The notes: generated from the letters alone by a model not told the origin. Shown: positions 19,921-29,399, counted from the stretch's first letter. The stretch: DNA of 64,000 nucleotides from Ectopseudomonas mendocina (GCF_007049795.1 NZ_SCFY01000010.1:152106-216105); one strand, 5' to 3'. Program-made: numbers and translations.

Positions 19921-20295
19921 TCAGAGTGTGGCCGGACTGACCTTGGCTGCCGGCGCCGGACTGTGATGCCCCAGTTGCTCCAGCGTCTGCAGACGCGCGC
20001 GGGCACGGTAGGCGTACTCGCTGGCCGGATAACGCGTGATGATGAACTGGTAAGTCTGCGCGGCATCGACGAACAGGCTCTCGCGCTCCAGGCATTGACC
20101 GCGCAACAGGGAAATCTCAGGTTGCAGGTAATTGCGCGAGCGGCTCTTGCGCTCGGCCTGCGACAGCTCCAGCGCGACCTGCGCACAATCACCTTCGTTG
20201 TAGGCGCGGTAGGCGTTGTTCAGATGATGGTCGAGCGAGACACGGGTACAGCCCGTGGCAACCAGGGCCACGGCCAGAATGATCAGGGTACGCAT
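19921..20295 (-). CDS. TPR-like lipoprotein
   Basis: A 124-residue lipoprotein with lipobox LVATGC at residues 11-16, so the mature protein begins at Cys16. The body reads as two tetratricopeptide-like helical hairpins (NAYRAYNEGDCAQVALELSQAE and TYQFIITRYPASEYAYRARARL), similar to short BamD-like or YbgF-like pieces but too short to be either. GGAGG lies before ATG 20295; an in-frame ATG at 20376 would destroy the signal. It is probably anchored to the envelope, with unknown partners. Confidence 0.78.
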   Translation of the reverse strand: MRTLIILAVALVATGCTRVSLDHHLNNAYRAYNEGDCAQVALELSQAERKSRSRNYLQPEISLLRGQCLERESLFVDAAQTYQFIITRYPASEYAYRARARLQTLEQLGHHSPAPAAKVSPATL

Positions 20296-20522
20296 GGGCA
20301 ATTCCTCCAATGAGCAGTGTATCGACAGCCGAGGGGAAAACTGAACAGCAATAGTTGTTCTGGCAACGCCCCGCATGACGCCATTGCCTCACCTTTTTTG
20401 TCCGCGCCAGCGCCACGACTACTCGCCCTCTCGAACCAGCGCCAAATCGCTGATCCATATCAATGCCGCTCGCCTGAACATGGCCTGTAATGCAGGCACA
20501 GACTCCAGGTGAGGACGCTGCC

Positions 20523-21431
20523 ATGAAACTGCAACGGCTGATGGTCGTCATCGACGCCGAACACCAGCAACAACCGGCCCTGCAGCGGGCCGTCGAAGTG
20601 GCGCGCGAGACCGGCGCCGCCCTGCACTTGCTGCAGGTCGAGTATCACCCGAGCCTGGAGAGCGGCCTGCTGGACAGTCAGTTGCTCAACCGCGCCCGTG
20701 AAGCCATCCTGCGGCAGAGTCATGAGGCGCTACGCGCCAGCGTCGCCCACCTGAGCGATGAAGGGTTCAGAATCGAAGTGGACGTACGCTGGGGCAAACG
20801 CAGCCACGAGGAGATACTCGCCCGCGTTGCCGTGCTGCAGCCGGACATCCTGTTCAAGTCGACCCACCCCAGCAGTGCACTACGACGCCTCTTGTTCAGC
20901 GATACCAGCTGGCAACTGATCCGACGCTGCCCGGCGCCACTGTGGCTGGTGCACGATGCCAAGCCCCGCGGCCAGAGCCTGTGCGTCGCGCTCGACCCGC
21001 TGCACAGCGCGGACAAACCTGCCGCCCTCGATCATCAGTTGATTCGCACCAGCCAGGCTCTGCAGGCTGCGCTTGGCCTGCAAGCCGAGTACCTGCATGC
21101 ACAGGCACCGCTGCCACGCTCGCTGCTGTTCGACGCTGAGGTAGCGCAGGAATACGAAGACTACGTGAACCAGTGCAGCCGCGAGCACCGCGAGGCCTTC
21201 GACAAGCTGATTGGCCAATACGCCATCGATCGGGCGCAGGCCCACCTGCTGGACGGATTTGCCGAAGAAGTCATTCCAAAATTCGTGCATGAGCACAATA
21301 TCGGCCTGCTGGTAATGGGTGCCATCGCCCGCGGCCATCTGGACAGCCTGCTGATCGGCCACACCGCGGAGCGGGTACTGGAACGCGTCGAGTGCGATCT
21401 GCTGGTGATCAAACCGGACGGCAAAGGGTAG
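20523..21431 (+). CDS. uspE: Tandem-domain universal stress protein (UspE-like)
   Basis: A 302-residue cytosolic protein with two Usp domains. The first begins KLQRLMVVIDAE and the second after about residue 150 (SLCVALDPLH). The C-terminal domain ends with the ATP-loop-like GAIARGHLDSLLIGHTAERVLERVECDLLVIKPDG, close to the G-2x-G-9x-G-S/T motif though its Ser/Thr spacing is relaxed. UspE proteins help survival in stationary phase or anaerobiosis. ATG 20523 has GAGGA upstream; an in-frame upstream ATG at 20490 is less likely. Confidence 0.85.
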   Translation: MKLQRLMVVIDAEHQQQPALQRAVEVARETGAALHLLQVEYHPSLESGLLDSQLLNRAREAILRQSHEALRASVAHLSDEGFRIEVDVRWGKRSHEEILARVAVLQPDILFKSTHPSSALRRLLFSDTSWQLIRRCPAPLWLVHDAKPRGQSLCVALDPLHSADKPAALDHQLIRTSQALQAALGLQAEYLHAQAPLPRSLLFDAEVAQEYEDYVNQCSREHREAFDKLIGQYAIDRAQAHLLDGFAEEVIPKFVHEHNIGLLVMGAIARGHLDSLLIGHTAERVLERVECDLLVIKPDGKG

Positions 21432-21502
21432 TGCACAGGAACAATGACTACAGCTGGATGGCGTAGTAGCCTCCCGAACATAGTTCACTAGGGAGTTCGT
21501 GC

Positions 21503-22954
21503 ATGACCTTTCGCCGCACCAAAATCGTCGCCACCCTGGGCCCGGCCAGCAGCTCGCCGGAAGTGCTGGAGCAACTGATCCTCGCCGGTCTCGACGTGGC
21601 CCGTCTGAACTTCTCCCACGGCACGCCGGACGACCACAAGGCGCGCGCCGCTCTGGTTCGTGAGCTGGCCGCCAAGCACGGCCGCCATGTCGCCCTGCTC
21701 GGCGACCTGCAAGGCCCGAAAATCCGTATCGCCAAGTTCGAGAACAAGCGTATAGAGCTCAAGGACGGCGACCTGTTCCGCCTGTCCTCCAGCCACTCGC
21801 GCACGGCCGGCACCCAGGAAGTGGTCGGCATCGACTACCCGGCGCTGATCCAGGACTGCGATGTCGGTGACGAACTGCTGCTCGACGACGGCCGCGTGGT
21901 CATGCGCGTCGAACTTAAGGGTGCCGATGAACTGCACTGCCGCGTACTGATCGGCGGCCCGCTGTCGGACAACAAGGGAATCAACCGCCGTGGCGGCGGC
22001 CTGACTGCGCCAGCGCTGACCGAGAAAGACAAGGCCGACATCAAGGTCGCCGCCGAAATGGACCTGGATTACCTGGCTGTGTCCTTCCCGCGTGATGCCG
22101 CCGACATGGACTACGCCCGTCGCCTGCTCACCGAAGCCGGCGGTACCGCCTGGCTAGTGGCCAAGATCGAGCGCGCCGAAGCCGTGGCCGATGACGAAGC
22201 GCTGGACGGCCTGATCCGCGCCAGTGACGCGGTGATGGTCGCCCGTGGCGACCTGGCCGTGGAAATCGGCGATGCCGAGCTGGTCGGCATCCAGAAGAAG
22301 ATCATCGCCCACGCCCGTCGCCTGAACAAAGCCGTGATCACTGCCACGCAGATGATGGAGTCGATGATCCACAGTCCGATGCCGACTCGCGCCGAAGTCT
22401 CGGACGTGGCCAACGCCGCGCTGGACTACACCGATGCGGTGATGCTGTCGGCCGAGAGCGCCGCTGGCGAATACCCGGTCGAAGCCGTGCAGGCCATGGC
22501 CCGCGTGTGCCTGGGCGCCGAGAAGCACCCGACCAGCAAGCAGTCCAGCCACCGCCTGGGCCGCACCTTCGAGCGCTGCGACGAAAGCATCGCTCTGGCG
22601 ACCATGTACACCGCCAACCACTTCCCCGGCGTGAAGGCAATCATCAGCCTCACCGAGAGTGGCTACAGCCCGCTGATCATGTCGCGCATCCGCTCGTCGA
22701 TCCCGATCTTCGCCTTCACCCCGCACCGTGAAGCCCAGGCCCGCGTGGCACTGTTCCGTGGCGTCTACACCGTGCCGTTCGACCCGGCCTCGCTGCCAGC
22801 GAACAAGGTCAGCCAGGCGGCGGTGGACGAACTGCTCAAGCGCGGCGTGGTCGAGCCGGGCGACTGGGTGATCCTGACCAAGGGTGACAGCTACCACGGT
22901 ACCGGCGGCACCAACACCATGAAGATCCTGCACGTCGGCGATCAGATGGTGTGA
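21503..22954 (+). CDS. pykA: Pyruvate kinase
   Basis: A 483-residue glycolytic enzyme converting phosphoenolpyruvate and ADP to pyruvate and ATP. The N terminus TKIVATLGPAS, the substrate loop ARLNFSHG, the catalytic-lysine region VAKIERAEAV, the metal-binding MVARGDLAVEIG and the ATQMMESMI block are all intact. Length and C-terminal domain match the PykA type of pseudomonads, which is generally AMP or sugar-phosphate activated; this regulatory property is known of the family, not seen here. It is followed by a strong terminator, so it is monocistronic. Confidence 0.95.
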   Translation: MTFRRTKIVATLGPASSSPEVLEQLILAGLDVARLNFSHGTPDDHKARAALVRELAAKHGRHVALLGDLQGPKIRIAKFENKRIELKDGDLFRLSSSHSRTAGTQEVVGIDYPALIQDCDVGDELLLDDGRVVMRVELKGADELHCRVLIGGPLSDNKGINRRGGGLTAPALTEKDKADIKVAAEMDLDYLAVSFPRDAADMDYARRLLTEAGGTAWLVAKIERAEAVADDEALDGLIRASDAVMVARGDLAVEIGDAELVGIQKKIIAHARRLNKAVITATQMMESMIHSPMPTRAEVSDVANAALDYTDAVMLSAESAAGEYPVEAVQAMARVCLGAEKHPTSKQSSHRLGRTFERCDESIALATMYTANHFPGVKAIISLTESGYSPLIMSRIRSSIPIFAFTPHREAQARVALFRGVYTVPFDPASLPANKVSQAAVDELLKRGVVEPGDWVILTKGDSYHGTGGTNTMKILHVGDQMV

Positions 22955-22973
22955 TCCACCCTTGAACGAAAAA

Positions 22974-22999
22974 GGCCGCTCATCGAGCGGCCTTTTGTT
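22974..22999 (+). terminator. Rho-independent terminator of pykA
   Basis: Stem GGCCGCTC / GAGCGGCC with a three-base loop, A run before and TTTTGTTTTTT after, starting 20 bases past the stop codon. Strong intrinsic terminator. Confidence 0.92.
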
Positions 23000-23022
23000 T
23001 TTTAGTAGTGAGCCGCTTGCCG

Positions 23023-23105
23023 GTAGGGTGCGCCGTGCGCACCGATTTTTCGTGGTGCACTGTCTTCCAGCCACAACCAGCCCTGGTGCGCGAGACGCAC
23101 CCTAC
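23023..23105. repeat. Inverted pair of GTAGGGTGCG units
   Basis: GTAGGGTGCGCCGTGCGCACC at 23023-23043 is repeated in inverted orientation at 23085-23105 with few mismatches and 41 bp between. The right copy overlaps the stop codon of the enoyl-CoA hydratase gene. Same family as 1-93 and 55005-55068; a BIME-like dispersed element. Confidence 0.8.
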
Positions 23106-23875
23106 GCGAATTTGGAAAAATCCGGCTTCCTGCGCTGCATGAAGGCCGTCAACGCCTCGATGGCCTCGGGCGAATGCAGACGTTGGCCGAACAGGGCGCC
23201 CTCCTCTTCGATGACCTTGCGCAACTCCTCGCGTCCCGGCGCACGCATCAGGCGCTTGCTGTCGACAACCGCCGATGGCGCCAGGTCGAGAAAACGCTGC
23301 GCCATCTCACGCGCCTTGCTCAACGTCGCCGCACCGTCGTCCAGTGCCTGGTTGGCGATGCCCCAGGCTGCGGCCTGCTCGCCCGTGAACGCCTGCCCCA
23401 GCAACAGCAACTCGGCGGCGCGCGCGTGCCCCAGCAAGCGCGGCAGGATCAGGCTGGAGCCGTACTCGGGGCACAAGCCGAGGTTGACGAAAGGCATCTT
23501 CAACTGCGCATCACGGCTGACGTAGACCAGATCGCAATGCAGCAACAAGGTCGTGCCGATGCCCACCGCCGGGCCGGCCACTGCGGCGACCACCGGCTTG
23601 CTGAACTCGAACAACGTGCGCATGAACTGGAACACTTCGCTGTTCAGGCCCGTGGGCGGCGCCTGGATGAAGTCGGCGACATCGTTACCGCTGGTGAAAC
23701 ACGCCTCACCACCAGTGAGTAGCACCACGCGCACGCCCGGGTCGCGCTCGGCCTCGTCCAGCACCTCGGCCATGCCGGCGTACATGGCGCGGGTCAGCGC
23801 ATTCTTCTTGTCCGGACGGTGCATGCCCAGGGTCAACAGACCGCCGTCGCGCTCGATATGCAGGTGCTCGCTCAT
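23102..23875 (-). CDS. Enoyl-CoA hydratase/isomerase family protein
   Basis: A 257-residue crotonase-fold enzyme. The oxyanion-hole segment ACFTSGNDVADF and the AGPAVGIGTTLLLHCDLVYVS block are present, and the catalytic-position Glu of NLGLCPEYGSS is kept. The missing second Glu (of the classical E/E pair) suggests an isomerase-type member, as in PaaG or 3,2-enoyl-CoA isomerases. It acts on acyl-CoA thioesters in fatty-acid or related degradation. Its stop lies inside the repeat at 23085-23105. The next gene upstream (ferredoxin reductase) is 61 bp away on the same strand. Confidence 0.82.
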   Translation of the reverse strand: MSEHLHIERDGGLLTLGMHRPDKKNALTRAMYAGMAEVLDEAERDPGVRVVLLTGGEACFTSGNDVADFIQAPPTGLNSEVFQFMRTLFEFSKPVVAAVAGPAVGIGTTLLLHCDLVYVSRDAQLKMPFVNLGLCPEYGSSLILPRLLGHARAAELLLLGQAFTGEQAAAWGIANQALDDGAATLSKAREMAQRFLDLAPSAVVDSKRLMRAPGREELRKVIEEEGALFGQRLHSPEAIEALTAFMQRRKPDFSKFA

Positions 23876-23936
23876 GCCAGGGCTCCAATGGGTGCGTCAT
23901 ACGCACCGGCGCAAGGCCTGACCGGCCCGGCATAGC

Positions 23937-24875
23937 CTATGCGCGCGTGAGAAAAACGTCGGCGAGCATCTGACTGCGTGGCAAACCGGCCATATAGAGG
24001 CGCCGCGCTAAGCTGTCGACCGTCAAGGGATGGCCGCAGAGTAAGGCGAGGGTTTGCCGCGAAACAAGGCGCAGTTCGGCCAAAGCAGCCGGCAACTGCG
24101 CCGCCGTCACCAGTTCCACCTGCAGGTTGGCGTGCTGCGCAGCCAGTGCCTGAAGTTCGTGCGCCAGATAATGCTCGGCCGGCTCATGCGCCACGTGCAG
24201 CAGGCGGATGACGCCCTGGTGCTCCTGACGCAGCGCGTCACGCAAGACCCCGTACAACGGCGCCAGCCCCGTACCGGCGGCAAGCAACCACAGTGGTCGC
24301 GCTTGCCAATCGGCATCGTAATGCAGAGCGCCACCGCGCAGCTCGCCGAGCTGCAGCGAGTCGCCAACCTGCAAGCGCCGCGCAGCATCGCAGAACGCGC
24401 CGGGCAGGCGGCAGTCGATGTGAAACTCCAGCCAGTCGTCCTCACCCGGCACGCTGGCCAACGAATAAGGACGCGCTACACCCTGCTCATTCCAAAGCAG
24501 CAGGTGCTGGCCGGGGCGATAGCGCAGTGGTTTGGCCGGCTGCAAGCGCAGGCGCAAAACCTGCGGGCTGTGCCAGTCCAGTGCGAGCACCTTGGCTGAC
24601 AGGCCGTCACGCTGCGGGTCGAAGGGCTCGACCTGCAGATCCTCGATAACCTGGCACTGGCAGGCCAGGCGCCAGCCCTCGGCGCGCTTGTCGACCGCCA
24701 GTGTCTCGGGCTGACGGTCCAGCGGCTCGCCGGCAACGCAACGCACAAGGCAAGCATGGCAGCTGCCGGCACGACAGCTGTAGGGCACCGCCACACCGCC
24801 GCTGAGCAACGCATCGAGCAGGTTGGTTTGCTGGACGACTTGCAGTAGCTGGTCACCGACGCGCAGCTCAGGCAC
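23937..24875 (-). CDS. Ferredoxin-linked NAD(P)H/flavin reductase with N-terminal 2Fe-2S domain
   Basis: A 312-residue electron-transfer protein with a plant-type [2Fe-2S] ferredoxin domain (ligands in YSCRAGSCHACLVRC and the later CQCQ) followed by an FAD-binding barrel (ARPYSLAS, the RxYS motif) and an NAD(P)-binding domain (LLAAGTGLAPLYGVLRD). It is the reductase part of ring-hydroxylating or membrane monooxygenase-type systems, but no oxygenase lies nearby. Start assigned to GTG 24875, which overlaps the upstream diguanylate cyclase stop by 8 bp and has GGAG upstream; an ATG at 24962 lies far inside that gene. The overlap means translational coupling to c-di-GMP synthesis, an odd pairing. 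Confidence 0.85.
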   Translation of the reverse strand: MPELRVGDQLLQVVQQTNLLDALLSGGVAVPYSCRAGSCHACLVRCVAGEPLDRQPETLAVDKRAEGWRLACQCQVIEDLQVEPFDPQRDGLSAKVLALDWHSPQVLRLRLQPAKPLRYRPGQHLLLWNEQGVARPYSLASVPGEDDWLEFHIDCRLPGAFCDAARRLQVGDSLQLGELRGGALHYDADWQARPLWLLAAGTGLAPLYGVLRDALRQEHQGVIRLLHVAHEPAEHYLAHELQALAAQHANLQVELVTAAQLPAALAELRLVSRQTLALLCGHPLTVDSLARRLYMAGLPRSQMLADVFLTRA

Positions 24876-26004
24876 CCGCGTTCTCCCAGCTGGCGTCGCA
24901 ACGATTGCGGCCGCCGCGCTTGGCCTGATAGAGCGCCTGATCGGCACGCTGCAGCGCTTCATCGAGATCGTCCCCGGCGACCAACAGTGTCATGCCGGTG
25001 GAGAGGCTCAGATTATCGACCTTCACGCCCACTGGCTCGGCCTTGGCGAAGGCTTCGCGCAAGCGCTCGCAGCAGGCGGTGAACTGATCAGCATCGGTAT
25101 TGGGCAATAGCAGCACGAATTCCTCACCGCCATAGCGGGCAATGATGTCGCCGTCACGCAGACAGGCACGGGCCACCGCGGCGAAGGTTTGCAGCACCCG
25201 ATCGCCCGCAGCATGGCCATGAGCATCGTTGATTCGCTTGAAATGGTCCAGGTCGATCAGCGCCAGACCGTGATGCCGCCCGTGGTCCAGATGCCCCAGT
25301 TCGCGGGTGGCCAGACGCAGGAAGTGACGACGATTGAACAGGCCGGTGAGCTCATCGGTAGCGACCAGGTCCTCGAGCTGGCGCATCATCCCACGCAGGG
25401 TGTCCTGGTGCGCTTGCAGGGCGAAGCGGCGTTGGCGCATGCGTTTGCGCATGGCCTGCACGTAGCTGGAGAACAGACATAGCCAGACCAGCAAGATGAA
25501 CAGCACCCACACCTGTAGCCAGGCCATGCTCGGGTCCACCAGCTGCATGCGGTAGGCCTCGACCAGTATCATCGCCGTGAAACCGAAGAAAGCGAACGCG
25601 GCGCAACGCACGAACACCCGCGGCGGCAGCTGGAACACGCCGAACAGCAGAATCAGTACGTAGAAGACCATCATCACGCCGCGCGCGCTGTCGAACAACG
25701 CCAGCACCGGTGGCTGCCAGGCCAGCGCCACCAGTACCTGGGCTTCGGTCAGGCTGGGATCTTCACATCGCAGGTTGCGGCCGGACAGAAACAGCCAGAG
25801 AAATACCAATTGGCTGCCGAAAACACCCAGGGTCAGCCAGGCAGCGGTGCTGATGGAACCGAAGAAAAGGCCATTGAACACAGCGAACCAGCAGACGAGC
25901 GCCATCATCGCGTAAGTAGCGAAGGCCATGGCGAAGCGTTTGAGCAGGAGGCTCTGCAGGCTGCGTTGCGTTCCCCGGCGAGTCGTTGAGCTCATGGGCT
26001 CCAT
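24868..26004 (-). CDS. Membrane diguanylate cyclase (GGDEF)
   Basis: A 378-residue protein with six membrane helices in residues 25-180 (similar to MASE-type sensory regions), a short helical linker, and a GGDEF domain. The active site is GGEEF at 292-296 and the inhibitory I-site is RDGD at 283-286, both intact, so it should make cyclic-di-GMP from two GTP and be feedback inhibited. The membrane part has no recognised sensor family. It overlaps the downstream ferredoxin reductase by 8 bp. A PilZ effector (19008-19364) and a PilZ-like protein (49035-49643) are candidate readers of the signal. Confidence 0.9.
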   Translation of the reverse strand: MEPMSSTTRRGTQRSLQSLLLKRFAMAFATYAMMALVCWFAVFNGLFFGSISTAAWLTLGVFGSQLVFLWLFLSGRNLRCEDPSLTEAQVLVALAWQPPVLALFDSARGVMMVFYVLILLFGVFQLPPRVFVRCAAFAFFGFTAMILVEAYRMQLVDPSMAWLQVWVLFILLVWLCLFSSYVQAMRKRMRQRRFALQAHQDTLRGMMRQLEDLVATDELTGLFNRRHFLRLATRELGHLDHGRHHGLALIDLDHFKRINDAHGHAAGDRVLQTFAAVARACLRDGDIIARYGGEEFVLLLPNTDADQFTACCERLREAFAKAEPVGVKVDNLSLSTGMTLLVAGDDLDEALQRADQALYQAKRGGRNRCDASWENAGA

Positions 26005-26468
26005 CCCATACTGGCATCTGGCCGTACTCTACCCCTGTGATCACAAAAAACCTAGGCCGCAGTAGGGGGCCGCCTAAAATCGCGGCGAGCCAGTCGGCGC
26101 AAGAGAGAACAGTCGAAAACGCTTGCAGTCGCGCTCGACGTTACAAGCGATGAATGAGCATGTGACCCGGCTGGCGTCCCGCCAATTATCAAATAGCGCT
26201 GACAAGGCACGACCGTGTGGATGTAGTTGGCGCAGCGACGCAGAAAGCCAAAACCGAGGTCGTCCTGCAAACGCCCGATAACCGCCCACTGCGCCTGCCA
26301 TCGACCTTTGGCTGCTGTGCCCGTCACGGCTGGCTGCGGTATACTGCCGCGCCTTTTTGGGCAGCTCTGAAAAATATCAAAGATAATTTTCAGAGCTGCC
26401 CTTCCGCCGTTGCGCCGGGTCTTGTCCGGCGCTTCCTTGTTGATGTTCCCTGATAGAGGAGCGCCCCA
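26005..26468. other. 464-bp intergenic region between divergent dgc and fumarase genes
   Basis: No ORF with coding character was seen. It contains a -10-like TATACT at 26340-26345 (no convincing -35) and the long perfect inverted repeat at 26359-26401 in what would be the fumarase leader. Nothing else was recognised. Confidence 0.6.
26359..26401 (+). promoter_or_regulatory. Perfect 15-bp inverted repeat in the fumarase leader
   Basis: GGGCAGCTCTGAAAA at 26359-26373 and its exact complement TTTTCAGAGCTGCCC at 26387-26401 surround a 13-base AT-rich loop. It lies about 70 bp before the fumarase start and just after a TATACT -10 (26340-26345). It would form a very stable leader hairpin; the run of U that would make it a clear terminator is missing after the 3' arm. 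It may be an attenuator, an mRNA-stabilising structure, or a protein-binding palindrome. Confidence 0.6.
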
Positions 26469-27992
26469 ATGACCGTGATCAAGCAGGACGACCTGATTCA
26501 GAGCGTTGCCGACGCCCTGCAGTTCATCTCCTATTACCACCCCGTCGACTTCATCCAGGCGATGCACGAGGCCTACCTGAAGGAAGAGTCGCCGGCCGCC
26601 AAGGACTCCATGGCGCAGATCCTGATCAACTCGCGCATGTGTGCCACCGGCCACCGCCCGATTTGCCAGGACACCGGCATCGTCACCGTGTTCATCAAGG
26701 TCGGTATGGATGTGCGCTGGGACGGCGCCACCATGAGCGTCGACGACATGATCAACGAGGGCGTGCGTCGCGCCTACAACCTGCCCGAGAACGTCCTGCG
26801 CGCCTCGATCCTGGCCGACCCGGCCGGTGCCCGCAAGAACACCAAGGACAACACCCCGGCAGTCATCCACTATTCCATCGTCCCTGGCGACAAGGTGGAA
26901 GTGGACGTCGCAGCCAAGGGCGGCGGCTCCGAGAACAAGTCGAAGATGGCCATGCTCAACCCGTCCGACTCGATCGTCGACTGGGTGCTCAAGACCGTGC
27001 CGACCATGGGCGCCGGCTGGTGCCCGCCCGGCATGCTCGGCATCGGCATCGGCGGTACCGCCGAGAAGGCCGCGGTGATGGCCAAGGAAGTGCTCATGGA
27101 GCACATCGACATCCACGAACTGCAGGCTCGTGGCCCTCAAAACAAGATCGAAGAGCTGCGTCTGGAGCTGTTCGAGAAGGTCAACCAGCTGGGCATCGGC
27201 GCCCAGGGCCTGGGCGGCCTGACCACCGTGCTCGACGTGAAGATCATGGATTACCCGACCCACGCAGCTTCGCTGCCGGTGTGCATGATCCCCAACTGCG
27301 CCGCCACCCGCCACGCCCACTTCGTGCTCGATGGCTCGGGGCCTGCCGAGCTGGAAGCGCCGGATCTGGACGCCTACCCGGAAATCGTCTGGGAAGCCGG
27401 CCCGAGCGCACGTCGCGTCGACCTCGACACCCTCACCCCGGAAGACGTGCAGAGCTGGAAGCCGGGCGAAACCATCCTGCTCAACGGCAAGATGCTCACT
27501 GGCCGCGACGCCGCACACAAGCGCATGGTCGAGATGCTCAACAAGGGTGAACAGCTGCCGGTCGACCTCAAAGGTCGCTTCATCTATTACGTGGGCCCGG
27601 TCGATCCGATCGGTGACGAAGTGGTAGGCCCGGCTGGCCCAACCACCGCCACGCGGATGGACAAGTTCACCCGGCAGATTCTCGAGCAGACTGGTCTGCT
27701 GGGCATGATCGGCAAATCCGAGCGCGGCCCGACCGCCATCGAAGCGATCAAGGACAACAAGGCCGTGTACCTGATGGCCGTCGGCGGCGCTGCCTATCTG
27801 GTGGCCCAGGCGATCAAGAAGTCCAAGGTGCTGGCCTTCGCCGAACTGGGCATGGAAGCGATCTACGAGTTCGAAGTGAAGGACATGCCGGTTACCGTTG
27901 CTGTCGACAGCAACGGCGAATCGGTACACATCACCGGCCCGGCGATCTGGAACAAGAAGATCGCCGAAAGCCTGGCAGTGGAAGTGAAGTAA
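26469..27992 (+). CDS. Fumarate hydratase class I (iron-sulfur)
   Basis: A 507-residue homodimeric fumarase that interconverts fumarate and malate in the TCA cycle. It is the 4Fe-4S-dependent class I form, single-chain fused alpha and beta parts. Cysteine ligands are in RMCATGHRPICQDTG, CPPGMLGIGIGGT-adjacent sequence and MIPNCAATRHAHF. The beta part carries GKMLTGRDAAHKRM and GPTTATRMDKF. Oxygen-labile class I enzymes coexist with the stable FumC in pseudomonads. The leader bears a large inverted repeat (26359-26401) and a terminator follows, so it is a monocistronic unit. Confidence 0.92.
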   Translation: MTVIKQDDLIQSVADALQFISYYHPVDFIQAMHEAYLKEESPAAKDSMAQILINSRMCATGHRPICQDTGIVTVFIKVGMDVRWDGATMSVDDMINEGVRRAYNLPENVLRASILADPAGARKNTKDNTPAVIHYSIVPGDKVEVDVAAKGGGSENKSKMAMLNPSDSIVDWVLKTVPTMGAGWCPPGMLGIGIGGTAEKAAVMAKEVLMEHIDIHELQARGPQNKIEELRLELFEKVNQLGIGAQGLGGLTTVLDVKIMDYPTHAASLPVCMIPNCAATRHAHFVLDGSGPAELEAPDLDAYPEIVWEAGPSARRVDLDTLTPEDVQSWKPGETILLNGKMLTGRDAAHKRMVEMLNKGEQLPVDLKGRFIYYVGPVDPIGDEVVGPAGPTTATRMDKFTRQILEQTGLLGMIGKSERGPTAIEAIKDNKAVYLMAVGGAAYLVAQAIKKSKVLAFAELGMEAIYEFEVKDMPVTVAVDSNGESVHITGPAIWNKKIAESLAVEVK

Positions 27993-28008
27993 GCGTCAAC
28001 GCTGCAAA

Positions 28009-28045
28009 GCAGAAGCCCGGCCAAGTGCCGGGCTTCTGCGTTTTC
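28009..28045 (+). terminator. Rho-independent terminator after fumarase
   Basis: Stem GCAGAAGCCCGGC / GCCGGGCTTCTGC with a short loop followed by GTTTTC, starting 17 bases after the stop and lying just before the convergent dsdA end. Confidence 0.88.
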
Positions 28046-29399
28046 AGGCGTCCTGCAGCAACTGCCGGCCACGCGCCAGGTAATGGTCCATCTCCGCTTC
28101 CGGCACCATGCTGCCGCCGGTCGCCCATACCAGATGGGTCGCCTGCGCCATACGCTGAGGAGTGAGGCCCATTCGCTGGCGATAGCCCTGCTGCTCGCCC
28201 AGCACACGCAGCACGCCCGGCATACCGGCCAGCGCCGAAGGTTCAAGGCGCTGACCTTCAGCGCGCTCAAGCAGTGCCAGGTAACGGAACAGCTGCTCAT
28301 CACTGACCGTGTAATAGCCATCGATCAGGCGCTGCATGGCGCGGCCGACGAAGCCGGATGGTCGCCCCACGGCCAGTCCGTCAGCAGCCGTGCGGTTGTC
28401 GATACCGAAATCCTGCACCGCTAATGCTTCATGCCGTCCGGTATGCACGCCGAGCAGCATGCACGGTGAATGGGTCGGTTCGGCGAACAGGCAGTGCACC
28501 GCATCGCCGAACGCCAGTTTCAGGCCGAAGGCCACGCCACCCGGCCCACCGCCAACGCCACAAGGCAGGTAGACGAACAGCGGATGCTCGGCATCGACAA
28601 CGACACCGGCTGTCGCCAGTTGCTGCTTGAGACGCTCACCGGCCACCGCGTAGCCGAGGAACAGGTGCCTGGAATTCTCGTCATCGACGAAGTGGCAGCG
28701 CGGATCGCCTTCGGCCTGACGCCGCCCCTGCTCCACCGCAACGCTGTAATCGCTGGCGTACTCGACCACCGTCACGCCATGGGCGCGCAGCTTGCCCTTC
28801 TTCCATTGGCGCGCATCAGCGGACATGTGCACCGTGGCCTGGAAACCCAGCCGCGCGCTGATGATGCCGATGGACAACCCCAGGTTGCCGGTAGAGCCGA
28901 CGGCTACCTGATAGCCACCGAAGAAGGCGCGCATCTCTTCGCTGTCGAGGCAGGCATAATCGTCATCGAGGCTCAGCAGCCCAGCAGCCAGTGCCAGGTC
29001 CTCGGCATGTTTGAGCACCTCGTAGATGCCGCCACGGGCCTTGATCGAACCGGAGATGGGCAGGTGGCTATCGCGCTTGAGCCACAGGGCGCCGATCTCG
29101 CCGTCTGCCTGGGCCTCATCAATGAGCAACTCGCGCATCTGCGACACGGGCAGGATGTCCGACTCGATGATGCCACCGCTGGTGGCCGTCTGCGGAAACA
29201 CGCGAGCCAGATAAGGCGCGAACCGCGCGAGACGGGCGCTGGCGTCGGCCACGTCTGCGGCGTTCAAGCCCACATCCCCCAGCGCCTCGCTGACAGGTGC
29301 CACGGCGGGGTTGAACCAGCTTGTTTCACGCAAGGCGATCAGCTCGTCGAGTAGCGGGTATTGCGCGCACCACTGGGCGAGCGGCTGACCAAGGATCAT
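28044..29399 (-). CDS. dsdA: D-serine dehydratase
   Basis: A 451-residue PLP enzyme that deaminates D-serine to pyruvate and ammonia. The Schiff-base lysine block is SGSIKARGG, the PLP-phosphate loop is [11 protein letters not shown], and the glycine-rich [13 protein letters not shown] is present; length fits DsdA (about 440-450). Two in-frame ATGs exist; the one at 29399 has GAGGAA eight bases upstream and was chosen over 29414, which overlaps that ribosome site. There is no dsdC regulator or dsdX permease next to it, so control is not apparent. It gives resistance to, or growth on, D-serine. Confidence 0.92.
   Translation of the reverse strand: MILGQPLAQWCAQYPLLDELIALRETSWFNPAVAPVSEALGDVGLNAADVADASARLARFAPYLARVFPQTATSGGIIESDILPVSQMRELLIDEAQADGEIGALWLKRDSHLPISGSIKARGGIYEVLKHAEDLALAAGLLSLDDDYACLDSEEMRAFFGGYQVAVGSTGNLGLSIGIISARLGFQATVHMSADARQWKKGKLRAHGVTVVEYASDYSVAVEQGRRQAEGDPRCHFVDDENSRHLFLGYAVAGERLKQQLATAGVVVDAEHPLFVYLPCGVGGGPGGVAFGLKLAFGDAVHCLFAEPTHSPCMLLGVHTGRHEALAVQDFGIDNRTAADGLAVGRPSGFVGRAMQRLIDGYYTVSDEQLFRYLALLERAEGQRLEPSALAGMPGVLRVLGEQQGYRQRMGLTPQRMAQATHLVWATGGSMVPEAEMDHYLARGRQLLQDA

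Noticed and set aside
23023..23105. CRISPR array or IS remnant
   Set aside because: Only an inverted pair of units with no regular spacers and no transposase; fits a BIME-type palindrome.
26052..27929. 625-residue antisense open frame across the fumarase gene
   Set aside because: It mirrors the fumarase codons in a high-GC gene, is rich in His/Val/Asp/Gly as antisense frames are, and the fumarase on the other strand is complete.
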